Positions 24,091 through 33,088 of a stretch of DNA of 64,000 bases are shown one piece after another. Below the pieces are notes generated by a model, which was not told where the DNA came from, did no database searches, and was given only the letters and a program-made list of their open reading frames with translations. The DNA lies in contig NZ_JAUSZI010000002.1 of the NCBI RefSeq assembly GCF_030817415.1, forward strand, positions 930,001 to 994,000. The letters run 5' to 3'. Position numbers and translations under genes: made by a program. Position 1 is the first letter of the stretch; every line of letters starts with the position of its first letter. Source of the DNA: Streptomyces umbrinus (GTDB lineage: Bacteria; Actinomycetota; Actinomycetes; Streptomycetales; Streptomycetaceae).

Positions 24091-24783
24091 CTACGCGTAG
24101 AACGGCCCCGGGTAGGCCCACGTCGTCGTACCGAAGATCTCGGGGTCGTCGATCGACACCCGCACGTTGCTGACCTTGAGCCCGTACTGGATCGGGGTCA
24201 TGCCGGCCGGGCAGTCGACGTCCACGATCGGGGTGAAGTTGACGAACCAGTTGGGCCCGTATTCGCCGTCAGGATAGTCCCGGAGCCGCTGCACGAGGTT
24301 GGCGGCGCCGCCCTCCACGTAGACCGGGGACAGGCGGCGCTGGTCCTGGTGCACGACGAAGGCGGTCGAGTGGTCGAAGCTGCCGTCAGGACGCAGACAG
24401 CCGAAGGTGCGGTCGGTGTCCGCATACGCGTCGAAGTATCCGGTACCCGCCAGTCCCGCCTTGTAGCCGGGCTGCTCGCGGACGTTGTGCAGCACCGTCC
24501 CGAGCTTGAAGCCACCACAGCCGGAGGACGGGTCGAACTGCCGGAAGTACAGCTGGCAGGTGTTCGGTTCGTTGTACGCGGCGTCCGGATCCGGAGTGTA
24601 GGGCTGGGGCACGACCGCCCCGTAGAACTTCATCGTCATGGAGACGCCGCCCGGAGTGGGCGCCGGGATGTCGACGACGGTGCCGGCCTGTGCGGCGCTC
24701 GGTCCGGTCAGGACGAGTCCTGTGGCCGCCAGCAGCGCGACGCCCAGTCGCGCCAGAATCCTGCGGATACCTGTCTTATGCAT
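24091..24783 (-). CDS. Secreted protein of unknown function
   Basis: The protein has 230 residues. Seen: a signal peptide (IRRILARLGVALLAATGLVL, likely cleavage after AQA near residue 33), then a mature domain with four cysteines (EPNTCQLY, SSGCGGF, TFGCLRPD, DVDCPAGM) that could form two disulfides. Aromatic-rich segments such as AGTGYFDAYADTDRTFG and YGPNWFVNFTP suggest a β-rich extracellular fold. I do not recognise the family. ATG 24783 has AAGGGGGAG upstream and a 14-bp hairpin follows the stop, so this is a real monocistronic gene. Its neighbours give no clue to function. Confidence 0.72.
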   Translation of the reverse strand: MHKTGIRRILARLGVALLAATGLVLTGPSAAQAGTVVDIPAPTPGGVSMTMKFYGAVVPQPYTPDPDAAYNEPNTCQLYFRQFDPSSGCGGFKLGTVLHNVREQPGYKAGLAGTGYFDAYADTDRTFGCLRPDGSFDHSTAFVVHQDQRRLSPVYVEGGAANLVQRLRDYPDGEYGPNWFVNFTPIVDVDCPAGMTPIQYGLKVSNVRVSIDDPEIFGTTTWAYPGPFYA

Positions 24784-25043
24784 CTACTTGCTCCCCCTTG
24801 AGGCACATCGGTCAAGGCACGCTAACCGCGACTCAACACCCGCACCAGACAAACGACTTGAATCCACACAAGTGGAGGAATGGCCCGCAGAGGTCTGCCG
24901 TCCGGAGACATTCCGGCTGGCCCCCCGAGGTGACCGGGGGCTGCTCTCCCCACAGAGCCGGGGGACAGCCGCAGCGAAAATCCTCGGCCACGCTTCTAGC
25001 GTGAAGGTGCGTATCGATCACCTCGTCGCAGGAGCCGCACCGA

Positions 25044-26672
25044 ATGGACCGGAACAACGCCCCACGCCGTACTGTGCTCGCGCTCGGCACCGCCGCAGCC
25101 GCCGCACCCTGGCTCGGCGCAGTCCCCGCCCGTGCCGACGCCTCGACCACGGGACGAGCCGCGGACACGGCACGCGCGGCGGCCACAGACCTGGACGAGC
25201 TCGGCATCGTCGAGCTTCGCCGTCGGATGGACGAAGGACGGCTCACCGCCGAACAGCTCACCCGCCACTATATGGAGCGCATCGAACGCGTCGACCCGCT
25301 CCTGCACGCGGTGATCGAGGTCAATCCCGACGCACTGCGAGAGGCCCGGCGCTTGGACTCCGAGCGAGACCGCCGTGGACCCCTGCACGGCATGCCCATC
25401 CTGCTCAAGGATCTGGTGGAGACCGCCGACCGGATGCACACGACGGCCGGATCGCTCGCCCTGCGGGGCCTGCGGCCGGCGACAGACGCCAGGGTCGCCG
25501 CCAGGCTGCGCGCGGCCGGCGCCGTCATCCTCGGCAAGACCAATCTCAGCGAGTGGGCCGGCGGGATGTCGCTCACCCACCACGCCGGCTGGAGCGCCCG
25601 CGGCGGCCAGACCCGTAACCCCTACAAACTGGACCGGTCGCCGAACGAGTCCAGTTCAGGAACCGCGGTCGCCGCCGCGGCCAACCTGTGCGTCGCCGGA
25701 ATCGGTACGGAGACCAACGGCTCGATCATCGACCCGGCCTCGGCGAACTGCGTGGTCGGGGTGAAGCCGACCGTCGGACTGGTCGGGCGCGGCGGTGTGA
25801 TCCCCGGTGTGCCGAGCCAGGACAGTGTCGGTCCGATCGCGCGTACGGTCCGGGACGCCGCGATCCTGCTCGGCACGCTCGTCGGGATCGACGACCGTGA
25901 TCCGGCGACCGAGGCGAGCCGGGGCCACTTCCATCGTGACTACACCCGTTTCCTCGACGCCGACGGGCTGCGCGGGGCCCGCATCGGCGTACCGCGAGCG
26001 GTGTACTTCGGCTACAGCCACCACGCCGACGAGATCGCGGAGCGGGCGATCGCCACACTGCGCAAGGCCGGGGCGACGGTGGTCGACCCTGCCGACATCC
26101 CGACAGCCGAGCAGCTCGAGGACCTGCCCAGCTCGATGGTCGTCCAGGCGTACGAGATCAAGCGTGGACTCAACGCCTACCTGGCCGCCGCTCCCGGTGA
26201 CCATCCGCGCAGCCTGGCGGAGCTGATCGCGTTCAACCGTGCGCACGCCGACCGCGAACTGCGCTACGTGCGGCAGGACGGCCTGGAGGCGGTGCACGAG
26301 CTGGACTTCACCGAACGCGAATACCGTGAGGCCCTGGCCACCAACCACCGGCTCTCACGCACCGAGGGGATCGACGCGGTGCTGCGGCGCTTCGACCTGG
26401 ACGCCCTCGTCATGCCGACCACCGGACCACCGGCCAAGATCGACCTGATCCGCGGGGACAGCTACGGCGGCGGCTCGTCGACGCCTGCCGCGCTCGCCGG
26501 ATACCCCGCGATCAGCGTCCCGGCCGGCTTCGCGTTCGGCCTGCCGGTCGGCCTGACCTTCATGGGTACGGCGTGGAGCGAGCCGGTTCTGCTCCGCCTC
26601 GCCCACGCCTACGAGCAGGCTTCCCGCGTCCGCCGGCCGCCGACGTACCGGGACGCCGATGTCGGTTTCTGA
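25044..26672 (+). CDS. Tat-exported amidase (amidase-signature family, peptide-amidase-like)
   Basis: This 542-residue protein has a twin-arginine signal (APRRTVLALGTAAAAAPW, cleavage near residue 32) followed by a full amidase-signature domain. The Ser-cisSer-Lys triad is visible: Lys in GMPILLKDLVE (about 117-127), cis-Ser in NESSSGTAVAAAANLC and nucleophilic Ser in GIGTETNGSIIDPAS. The wording of this signature is closer to bacterial peptide amidases than to GatA. It probably hydrolyses amide bonds of peptides or xenobiotic amides outside the membrane. ATG 25044 follows AGGAG. It stands alone and is convergent with the P450/ferredoxin operon; a shared hairpin lies between them. Confidence 0.88.
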   Translation: MDRNNAPRRTVLALGTAAAAAPWLGAVPARADASTTGRAADTARAAATDLDELGIVELRRRMDEGRLTAEQLTRHYMERIERVDPLLHAVIEVNPDALREARRLDSERDRRGPLHGMPILLKDLVETADRMHTTAGSLALRGLRPATDARVAARLRAAGAVILGKTNLSEWAGGMSLTHHAGWSARGGQTRNPYKLDRSPNESSSGTAVAAAANLCVAGIGTETNGSIIDPASANCVVGVKPTVGLVGRGGVIPGVPSQDSVGPIARTVRDAAILLGTLVGIDDRDPATEASRGHFHRDYTRFLDADGLRGARIGVPRAVYFGYSHHADEIAERAIATLRKAGATVVDPADIPTAEQLEDLPSSMVVQAYEIKRGLNAYLAAAPGDHPRSLAELIAFNRAHADRELRYVRQDGLEAVHELDFTEREYREALATNHRLSRTEGIDAVLRRFDLDALVMPTTGPPAKIDLIRGDSYGGGSSTPAALAGYPAISVPAGFAFGLPVGLTFMGTAWSEPVLLRLAHAYEQASRVRRPPTYRDADVGF

Positions 26673-26705
26673 CCCGACGGACGGGAACGACGCGTTGGCG
26701 GCGTA

Positions 26706-26741
26706 GCCGTGGTGGCCACTTGCCCAAGGGGACACCACGGC
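26706..26741. terminator. Bidirectional hairpin between amidase and ferredoxin genes
   Basis: GCCGTGGTG (26706-26714) and CACCACGGC (26733-26741) form a perfect 9-bp stem across an 18-base loop with extra internal pairing. It ends 3 bases before the ferredoxin stop at 26744 and serves both convergent genes. Confidence 0.7.
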
Positions 26742-26743
26742 AG

Positions 26744-26944
26744 TCACGGTCGCGCGGTCTCCGACACCTTGATGGCGCCGACCGGGCAGGCCCGGGCCGC
26801 CTCGCGGAGCATCGGGTCGGCGCTGTTCTCCTGTCCGGGCAGGAGGGTACTGAAGCCGTCGTCGTCCTGAGTGAATACGGCCGGGGCGGACATCGCGCAC
26901 TGGCCGGCGCCGATGCATACGTCCGTGTCGATGTCGATGTGCAT
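26744..26944 (-). CDS. [3Fe-4S] ferredoxin, cytochrome P450 partner
   Basis: The 66-residue ferredoxin has Cys10 and Cys16 in DVCIGAGQCAMSAP and Cys53 in AARACPVGAIKV. With Ala or Gly at the usual second cysteine position, this is the three-cysteine pattern of actinobacterial [3Fe-4S] ferredoxins (SoyB type). ATG 26944 follows AGGGGG and lies 11 bp after the P450 stop, so the two genes form one operon. It should carry electrons from a ferredoxin reductase, encoded elsewhere, to the P450. The gene was easily hidden because longer frames run through it in the P450 phase. Confidence 0.88.
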   Translation of the reverse strand: MHIDIDTDVCIGAGQCAMSAPAVFTQDDDGFSTLLPGQENSADPMLREAARACPVGAIKVSETARP

Positions 26945-26955
26945 GAGGAGACCCC

Positions 26956-28182
26956 CTACCAGGCCACGGGCAGATCCAGCATTCCCTGGATCGTGTCGCC
27001 CGGTTTGAAGCGGACCTCGTCCGGCGCCACGTCGAGCCGCAGCCCGGGCACCCGCTCGAACAGGGAACGCAGGGCGATCTCCATTTCGGCACGGGCGAGG
27101 TTCTGGCCGAGACACTGGTGGACGCCGAAGCCGAACGCCACGTGATGGCGGGTGGGGCGGTGCCAGTCGAGGGTGTCGGGTTCGGCGTAGACCTCCCCGT
27201 CGCGGTTGATGACCGAGGTCGCGAAGACCACGCCCTCGCCGGCGCGGATCGTCGTCCCGTCCACCTCGATGTCCTGCGTGGCCTGCCGCAGCAGTCCGTC
27301 CGCGATGGACAGCATCCGCATCAACTCGTCGACGGCCGCGGGCCACAGCGACGGGTCGGCCCGCAACTCCGCGAGCCGTTCGGGGTGTTGGAGCAGGGTG
27401 TACGTGCCCAGCGAGATCATGTTGGCGGTCGTCTCGTGGCCGGCGACCAACAGGATCGTGGCGAGCGCGACCGCCTCCTCGCGGTCCACCGCGCCCTCCC
27501 GCAACTGTTCGTGGACCAGGGCGTCGAGGACACCGTCGCCGCCGGGTGACTCGGACTTGCGGTCGATCAGCGCCCCGAGGTAGCCGTCGAGCTGGTCGCG
27601 CGCGTCCCGCACCTCGTCCAGGTCCCGGCCGCGCAGCAGCCGACGGGACTGCTCCTCGAAGAACTCGTGATCGGCGTACGGGACACCGAGCAGTTCGCAG
27701 ATCACCGTCGAGGGGACGGGGAGCGCGAAGGCGTTCACCAACTCGGCGGGCGGGCCCTGCGCGAGCATCGCGTCGAGGCATTCGTCGACGATCCGCTGGA
27801 TGGCCGGCCGCAACGCGGCGGCGCGCTTGAGAGTGAAGCTCGGGACCAGCATCCGCCGCTGGGCGTGGTGCTCGGGGTCGTCGACGTTCAGCAGGGCGGC
27901 CCGACGGTCGCGGAACGCCACGATGCGCGGCGAGGTGGCCGGATAGCCGGGGCGCATGCGGTCGGACGACAGGCGGGAATCGGCGAGCAGGCTGCGGGCC
28001 ACGTCACGGCCGGTGACCAGCCAGACGGTCCGGCCGTCGTAGAGGGTCACGCGGGCGAGCGGTCGGGCGGCGCGCAGGGGGTCGTAGGCCGTGGGCGGCT
28101 GGAAGGGACAGGTGCGGTCCTGGGGGAAGGCGACGGGCGCCGAGAGCGGCCTCACGTCTGCCGTATCCGTCATGTCTGTCAT
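26956..28182 (-). CDS. Cytochrome P450 (CYP105/107-like bacterial class)
   Basis: This 408-residue soluble P450 has the oxygen-activating I-helix LLVAGHETTANMIS, the K-helix E-x-x-R as DELMRMLS, and the haem loop HVAFGFGVHQCLGQNLARAE with the axial Cys. DDPEHHAQRRMLVPSFT is the usual C-helix haem-contact segment. ATG 28182 (MTDMTDTADVRPLS) has GAGG upstream; the longer frame from 28224 begins inside a palindromic operator and lacks a ribosome site. It forms an operon with the ferredoxin. Substrate is unknown; such enzymes hydroxylate natural products or xenobiotics. Expression is probably governed by the 25-bp palindrome at 28222-28246. Confidence 0.92.
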   Translation of the reverse strand: MTDMTDTADVRPLSAPVAFPQDRTCPFQPPTAYDPLRAARPLARVTLYDGRTVWLVTGRDVARSLLADSRLSSDRMRPGYPATSPRIVAFRDRRAALLNVDDPEHHAQRRMLVPSFTLKRAAALRPAIQRIVDECLDAMLAQGPPAELVNAFALPVPSTVICELLGVPYADHEFFEEQSRRLLRGRDLDEVRDARDQLDGYLGALIDRKSESPGGDGVLDALVHEQLREGAVDREEAVALATILLVAGHETTANMISLGTYTLLQHPERLAELRADPSLWPAAVDELMRMLSIADGLLRQATQDIEVDGTTIRAGEGVVFATSVINRDGEVYAEPDTLDWHRPTRHHVAFGFGVHQCLGQNLARAEMEIALRSLFERVPGLRLDVAPDEVRFKPGDTIQGMLDLPVAW

Positions 28183-28221
28183 CGAAGACCTCGCGGACGA
28201 AGGGTGCGTCGTACCGATCTT

Positions 28222-28246
28222 CATTAGATGCCGCGGGCATCTAATG
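28222..28246. promoter_or_regulatory. 25-bp palindromic operator upstream of the P450 operon
   Basis: Perfect arms CATTAGATGCC (28222-28232) and GGCATCTAATG (28236-28246) flank a GCG spacer, 40 bp upstream of the P450 ATG. The length and symmetry fit a TetR- or GntR-type operator. No regulator gene is adjacent, so control is in trans. Confidence 0.75.
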
Positions 28247-28640
28247 AGGTGACATCGACTTCAGCCAGATCCGCGAAGGGGACAATCTGACCGGAATTAA
28301 CCGCTCCGGTGTGCGAGTGAGGGAGGGTTTTCGGGCCGCCTGCCCGAACTCAGGAGTGTTGAGGGTTGGTCACCCGTGGTTGTGCGCCTGGCGGCGCTGT
28401 GCAGTATCGGCCTCGCCGTTGCCCCCTGCACCGCTTCGGTTCGGGCCGTCGGAGGACACGTACCGATCAGGCTGGAGAACAGCTGGGTAGCGGCACGGCA
28501 GCGGCACTCCCTGCCCCTGAAAGCCGCTCGTCGGTCTCTGGACGTGCGACTGAGCATGATCATCGACGTTGACCTCGCACACACGACATGCGCACAATCT
28601 GCGGACCCGCGACGGCCGTTGGCGAACAGGGAGGCCCAGC
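28247..28640. other. Intergenic region between the P450 operon and the LRV gene
   Basis: These 394 bp separate two divergent genes. Apart from the operator at its left edge I see no convincing reading frame, hairpin or repeat. It must hold the promoters of both flanking genes; the GGGAGG site before 28641 belongs to the LRV gene. Confidence 0.4.
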
Positions 28641-30029
28641 ATGTGTGGAGATTGCGGTCACCGCGAGACCATCGCCGCGATCGCGCGAAATCCCGCGGCA
28701 CCGGCCGACGTCCTGACCAGGCTGCTGTGCGAGGAAGCCGAGGCGGCACGAGGCACGATCGCCTACCGCGCTCTGCCGGACGACGTGGTCGATGCCATGG
28801 TCGCGCACCCCGACCGCAGGGTGCGGGCTCTGCTCACCGAGAACATCTCGGTACCGGCGGAACAACGCGCCAGGCTCGTGGACGATCCCGATCCATACGT
28901 CCGCCTCGGTCTGGCCATCGGACCCGACTGGTTCCGAGTCCCCACGCCGCCACTGCCCCTGTCCACCCAGCAGCGTCTGCTCGCCGATCCGGATCCGAAG
29001 GTCCGCCGAAACGCGGCCTTCTGCCACCACACGGCTCCGAGCCTGGTCGCCGGGCTCGCCGACCATCAGGAAGCGGACCTTCGCCGGGCGGCCTGCCGCG
29101 AGTGGGCCCTGCTCCCGGAGGACACCCGAAGCTGTCTGCTCGGCGACGCCGACGACTCAGTCCGCCAGGCGGCCATGATCGAGGCCTGCCGCGAAGACGC
29201 GACGTACACGGACCTGCTTCTGGACGCAGGAATCGACAGCCTCGACCGGTGGACAGTGATCCGTTGCGGCGCCATGAGCACCGCGACCGCCGAACGGCTC
29301 GCAGCCGGCGCCGATGCGGAGGACCGGCGAGAGCTGGCGGCCAACCTCAACGTTCCCATCGATATCGTCCGGGAGCTGGCGGACGACGACGAGCACAGGG
29401 TACGGCTGGCGGTATCGGTCCGCCCCGAACTGACGGAGTCGGAACGCGCCGCCGTCACCATCGGCCCGTCCGACCGGCTCCATCCCGTCGAATGGGTTCG
29501 CCTCTGCGCCGATCCCGATGTCCTGCGCCAATGCGCCAAGTCGGCCAACACTCTGCTACGGCGCAGCGCCACCTACAGCCCGCACCTGCCTGCCGACGCC
29601 ATCGACCTGCTCTCGAAGGACGACGACCACCCCGTACGACTCCTGCTGTGCGAGAACCAGCCGACCGTCGACAGCGAGGTGGTGCTGCAGACCTATCTGG
29701 ACTGCCAGGTCATCACCAAGGGCGCTCTGCAGGGCCACCCCAACTTCCCGCGCGCGGGCAACGGGCAACGTTTCGCCGACGACCCGGATCCAGCGAAGCG
29801 ACGGCTGGTGGGGCTGGACCCCGAAGCACCCGTCGACGTTCTGGTCCGGTTGCTCGCCGACCCCGACGATCTTGTACGCGCCGTGGCAGCCGCACACCCC
29901 GCACTGCCGGTCGACCTCATCCTCGAAAGCTGCGGGAACCCGGAGACCTCCTCCTACGCCCTCAGCAACCCAGGCCTTCCCGCGGAAGTCATGCACCAAT
30001 TCCTGGATGACGCGGGCATCCCCCGCTGA
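28641..30029 (+). CDS. Leucine-rich-repeat-variant (LRV/HEAT-like) repeat protein
   Basis: This 462-residue, largely helical protein is built from repeats of about 24-30 residues with the pattern ADPDPxVRRxx[89 protein letters not shown]. These are LRV-type solenoid repeats used for protein or nucleic-acid contact. The N-terminus is [11 protein letters not shown], a CxxC with a nearby His; LRV proteins from Azotobacter carry an N-terminal 4Fe-4S cluster, but here too few Cys are grouped to claim one. ATG 28641 follows GGGAGG. No neighbour indicates the partner or the role. Confidence 0.7.
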   Translation: MCGDCGHRETIAAIARNPAAPADVLTRLLCEEAEAARGTIAYRALPDDVVDAMVAHPDRRVRALLTENISVPAEQRARLVDDPDPYVRLGLAIGPDWFRVPTPPLPLSTQQRLLADPDPKVRRNAAFCHHTAPSLVAGLADHQEADLRRAACREWALLPEDTRSCLLGDADDSVRQAAMIEACREDATYTDLLLDAGIDSLDRWTVIRCGAMSTATAERLAAGADAEDRRELAANLNVPIDIVRELADDDEHRVRLAVSVRPELTESERAAVTIGPSDRLHPVEWVRLCADPDVLRQCAKSANTLLRRSATYSPHLPADAIDLLSKDDDHPVRLLLCENQPTVDSEVVLQTYLDCQVITKGALQGHPNFPRAGNGQRFADDPDPAKRRLVGLDPEAPVDVLVRLLADPDDLVRAVAAAHPALPVDLILESCGNPETSSYALSNPGLPAEVMHQFLDDAGIPR

Positions 30030-30198
30030 CGCGGATCAATCGAGCGCGGGCCCCGTCGAGGACACCCGCAGCCGCATCACCACGCCACTCGCACCGCAGT
30101 CCGTCCGCTTCGGTCGATCCGTCGAACCCGGCACCTCCTCGCGACCGGAGGCCCACAGCCCTCGGCGGCACAGATTCACCACAGCCTCGACAGAGTGA

Positions 30199-30253
30199 TT
30201 GACGCGCGCTGAACAGCGCTCTACCTTCTGATCGACTTTCCGAACCTGGTTCG
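30199..30253 (+). promoter_or_regulatory. Likely promoter with two palindromic operators for the GH43 gene
   Basis: TTGACG (30199-30204) and TACCTT (30222-30227) with a 17-bp spacer form a good housekeeping promoter. The spacer contains GCGCT-gaac-AGCGC (30206-30219). Further down, CGAACC-T-GGTTCG (30241-30253) is a perfect palindrome. One or both may bind a sugar-responsive repressor of LacI or similar type. Confidence 0.5.
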
Positions 30254-30354
30254 AAATATCGGCCAACTCGCTTGCCTGGCTGCTTCCTTCACGTCCCGGT
30301 TCGCCCTCGCCGCGCAGCCGCTCACCCGCCCCCGTACGCCGCCTGGAGACCAAG

Positions 30355-31743
30355 ATGAGCGCAAGACCCCAGCCGTCCCGCCGCCTCTTCCTCGGTATGG
30401 CCGCCGCCACTCCCCTGGCCGTGTCCGGCGTACTGACCCTCGGCGCCGGCACCGCCCACGCGGCCGACTCGGCGTACGTGATGTGCTACTTCACCGAGTC
30501 GACCAGCCTCGGCGCGGGCACCGACTACGGCCTTCACCTCGCCGTCAGCACCGACTCGCTCAACTGGACGCCGCTGAACCAGAACAACCCCGTGGTCACC
30601 CCCACCGCGGGCGCCCTCGGTCTGCGCGACCCGTTCCTCATGCGCAAGCAGGACGGCAGTTTCGTCGCCATCGCCACCGACCTCAAGGGCACGGACTGGA
30701 GCTACAACAGCCAGTACATCCATGTCTGGGACTCCGCCGACCTGCGCACCTTCACCGGTTACCGCCGCCTCAAGCTCCACGACATGACCACCCACAGCTG
30801 GGCCCCCGAGGCGTTCTGGGACGCAGGGCGAGGCCAGTACGCGGTCATCTACTCCTCGGTCAATTCCAGCGGCCATAACGTGATCATGGTGAACTACACC
30901 AGCGACTTCGTGACCGCCTCGGCCCCGCAGGTCTTCTTCGACCCCGGCTACGACGTCATCGACGGCAACATGGCCGTCGGCGTCAACGGCGTCAACTACC
31001 TCTTCTTCAAGAAGAACCAGACACTGGTGGCGGCGAGGTCCAGCTCTCTCGCCCCGGGCAGCTTCACCGAGTTCAGCGCGGGCGTCGCACACGGCGGCAC
31101 CGAGGCCCCGACCGTGTTCAAGTCACTGACCTCGAACACCTGGTACCTGTGGGGTGACACGTACACCCCCAACGGCGTCTTCTACGCCTGGCAGTCCTCC
31201 AACCTTGCCTCGGGCACCTGGACCGCGCTCGACCAGAAGACCTACACCCAGCCGGTCAACTCCAAGCACTGCGGCATCGCGACGATCACCACGGCCGAGT
31301 ACAACAACCTGCTCACCAAGTGGGGTGCGCCGACCTGGAACCGGCTCAAGTCGTACAACTTCCCGGACCGTTACGTGCGCCACGCCAACTACGCGGCCCG
31401 CATCGACACGTACCCCTTCGACCTGTACACCGACTCGCAGTGGAAGCTCGTTCCGGGTCTGGCCGACAGCTCCGGTGTCTCCTTCCAGTCGGTCAACTAC
31501 CCCACCCGCTATCTGCGGCACTACAACTACCAGCTCCAACCCGACGTCAACGACGGCACGTCGACGTATGCGGGCGACGCGACCTTCTACCGCACGGCGG
31601 GCCTCGCGGACAGCTCCTGGTCGTCCTTCCGCTCGTACAACAACCCGACTCGCTACATCCGCCACGCCAACTACGTGCTGCGCATCGACCCGATCTCGAC
31701 GTCAACCGAACAGCAGGACGCGACGTTCCGCGTCGGCTATTGA
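30355..31743 (+). CDS. Secreted GH43 glycosidase with C-terminal AbfB (CBM42) arabinofuranose-binding domain
   Basis: This 462-residue protein has a Tat-type signal (SRRLFLGMAAATPLAVSG, cleavage near AHA37), a five-bladed GH43-type propeller and a C-terminal AbfB trefoil. In the catalytic part LGLRDPFLMRK and SWAPEAFWDAGRGQY carry the conserved Asp and Glu, and YDVIDGNMAVGVNG follows. The AbfB part starts near residue 325 with three similar lobes: NFPDRYVRHANYAARID, NYPTRYLRHYNYQLQPD and NNPTRYIRHANYVLRID. It should act on arabinose-containing plant polysaccharides outside the cell. ATG 30355 follows GGAG. It is monocistronic, with promoter and palindromes 100-160 bp upstream. Confidence 0.87.
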   Translation: MSARPQPSRRLFLGMAAATPLAVSGVLTLGAGTAHAADSAYVMCYFTESTSLGAGTDYGLHLAVSTDSLNWTPLNQNNPVVTPTAGALGLRDPFLMRKQDGSFVAIATDLKGTDWSYNSQYIHVWDSADLRTFTGYRRLKLHDMTTHSWAPEAFWDAGRGQYAVIYSSVNSSGHNVIMVNYTSDFVTASAPQVFFDPGYDVIDGNMAVGVNGVNYLFFKKNQTLVAARSSSLAPGSFTEFSAGVAHGGTEAPTVFKSLTSNTWYLWGDTYTPNGVFYAWQSSNLASGTWTALDQKTYTQPVNSKHCGIATITTAEYNNLLTKWGAPTWNRLKSYNFPDRYVRHANYAARIDTYPFDLYTDSQWKLVPGLADSSGVSFQSVNYPTRYLRHYNYQLQPDVNDGTSTYAGDATFYRTAGLADSSWSSFRSYNNPTRYIRHANYVLRIDPISTSTEQQDATFRVGY

Positions 31744-31773
31744 TGGGCCCACATCCCCTGGGATGCTCTGCAG

Positions 31774-32130
31774 ATGAAGCTCAGCGCGATCACACTCGAC
31801 TGCCCTGATCCACTGGCTCTGGCGGCCTTCTACCAGCAGGCCACAGGCCTCGAACCCCACCCGAAATCCGACGCCGACTTCGCTGCTCTCACCTGCGAGA
31901 ACGGGCTCACCATCGGCTTTCAACGGGTCGACGACTACCAGGCTCCGCGCTGGCCCGACCAGACGGTTCCCCAGCAGTTTCACCTCGACTTCGCGGTCGA
32001 CGACCTGGACGAGGCCGAGGCCCGGCTGCTGGACCTGGGCGCGGGCAAGCCGGATCACCAGCCGAACGAGGACAGATGGCGGGTCCTGACCGACCCGGCC
32101 GGCCACCCCTTCTGCGTCATCAGGGGCTGA
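31774..32130 (+). CDS. VOC-family (glyoxalase-like) protein
   Basis: The 118-residue protein begins MKLSAITLDCPDPLALAAFY, a typical VOC start, and ends with DRWRVLTDPAGHPFCVIRG, the common glyoxalase-like C-terminal strand. QQFHLDFAVDDLDEAEARLL begins the second module. It resembles the stand-alone Glyoxalase_6 type, whose activity is generally unknown. The ATG lies 30 bp after the GH43 stop, but a common function is doubtful. The next gene follows in the same direction after 73 bp. Confidence 0.8.
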   Translation: MKLSAITLDCPDPLALAAFYQQATGLEPHPKSDADFAALTCENGLTIGFQRVDDYQAPRWPDQTVPQQFHLDFAVDDLDEAEARLLDLGAGKPDHQPNEDRWRVLTDPAGHPFCVIRG

Positions 32131-32203
32131 TCCCTCCCAGCGCCATGCATTGGCTTGTTCTGGGATCAGTGGTGAAGCGACCGATCACACTAGGGTCGAC
32201 GTC

Positions 32204-32848
32204 ATGGCAGTCAATGAGGATGCCCTGCTGACGGAACAGATGGCTTACTACCGAGCCCGCGCGCCCGAGTACGACCGGGTCTATGCCGAGCGTGAGGATC
32301 TCCGCGAGTTGCTGACTGTGGTCGACGACCTGCCGATTGCCGGGGACGTGCTGGAGCTGGCTTGCGGAACGGGGCAGTGGACTGGAGCGTTGGCCGCGCG
32401 GGCGAGTTCGGTCACCGCTGTCGACGCGTCACCGGAGGTGCTGGGTATCGCACAAGCACGGACAGCTTCCGCCGACGTCCGGTTCGAGCGCGTCGACGTG
32501 TTCAACTGGCAGCCGCCGCGCCGGTACGACACCGTGTTCTTCGCCTTCTGGCTCTCCCATGTCCCGCCGTCCCGGCTCGGCGACTTCTGGAACACCGTGG
32601 CTGCCGCACTCGCACCGCACGGCAAAGCCATCTTCATCGACGAAGGCCCCTCCGCAGCCGCCCGTGAGGACGTGGCCGCGGAAGTGCGTCGACTCGACGA
32701 CGGCAGCGAGTACCGCATCGTGAAGGTCTTCCACGATCCGGAGGAACTCACAGGCGAACTCGCCGAGTTGGGGTGGTCCGCCGACATCCGGACACGGGAG
32801 GAGTTCTTCGTCGGCATCGCAGAACCACGTTCCGCCACCTTCACCTAG
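32204..32848 (+). CDS. Class I SAM-dependent methyltransferase
   Basis: The 214-residue protein has an N-terminal YRARAPEYDRVYAER helix, motif I DVLELACGTGQWTGALAAR near 48-66, motif II SSVTAVDASPEVLG, motif III/IV RYDTVFFAFWLSHVP and LAPHGKAIFIDEG. This is the Methyltransf_25/11 type for small molecules; the substrate cannot be assigned. ATG 32204 has no strong ribosome site, and earlier in-frame codons are not better. It lies between a VOC gene and a DUF1062 gene on the same strand without evidence for an operon. Confidence 0.82.
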   Translation: MAVNEDALLTEQMAYYRARAPEYDRVYAEREDLRELLTVVDDLPIAGDVLELACGTGQWTGALAARASSVTAVDASPEVLGIAQARTASADVRFERVDVFNWQPPRRYDTVFFAFWLSHVPPSRLGDFWNTVAAALAPHGKAIFIDEGPSAAAREDVAAEVRRLDDGSEYRIVKVFHDPEELTGELAELGWSADIRTREEFFVGIAEPRSATFT

Positions 32849-33088
32849 CCACGTTTCGGCTCTGGCCCAGTCCATGATCCGCCGGACGGAACCCGGCGTG
32901 AGGCGCTCGAAAAACCAGTGGAGCAGCGCCGCTGTGCGCCACTACCGTGCTGCCGAACCAAGTCGTCTGGGCAAGGACGTGCCGTTGTACACCGTGTGAG
33001 ACCCCCCGAGTGCTGAATCGTCGCGCGTCGCGCATCTGCGCCGCGCTCCTTTTTGCTGCGGACTTCTCACTGAAACCGGTGTACTTCT

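Noticed and set aside
26744..27781. Open frame that seems to fuse part of a P450 region to the ferredoxin
   Set aside because: Only the last 66 codons (ferredoxin) are meaningful; upstream it is the P450 gene read in the wrong phase.
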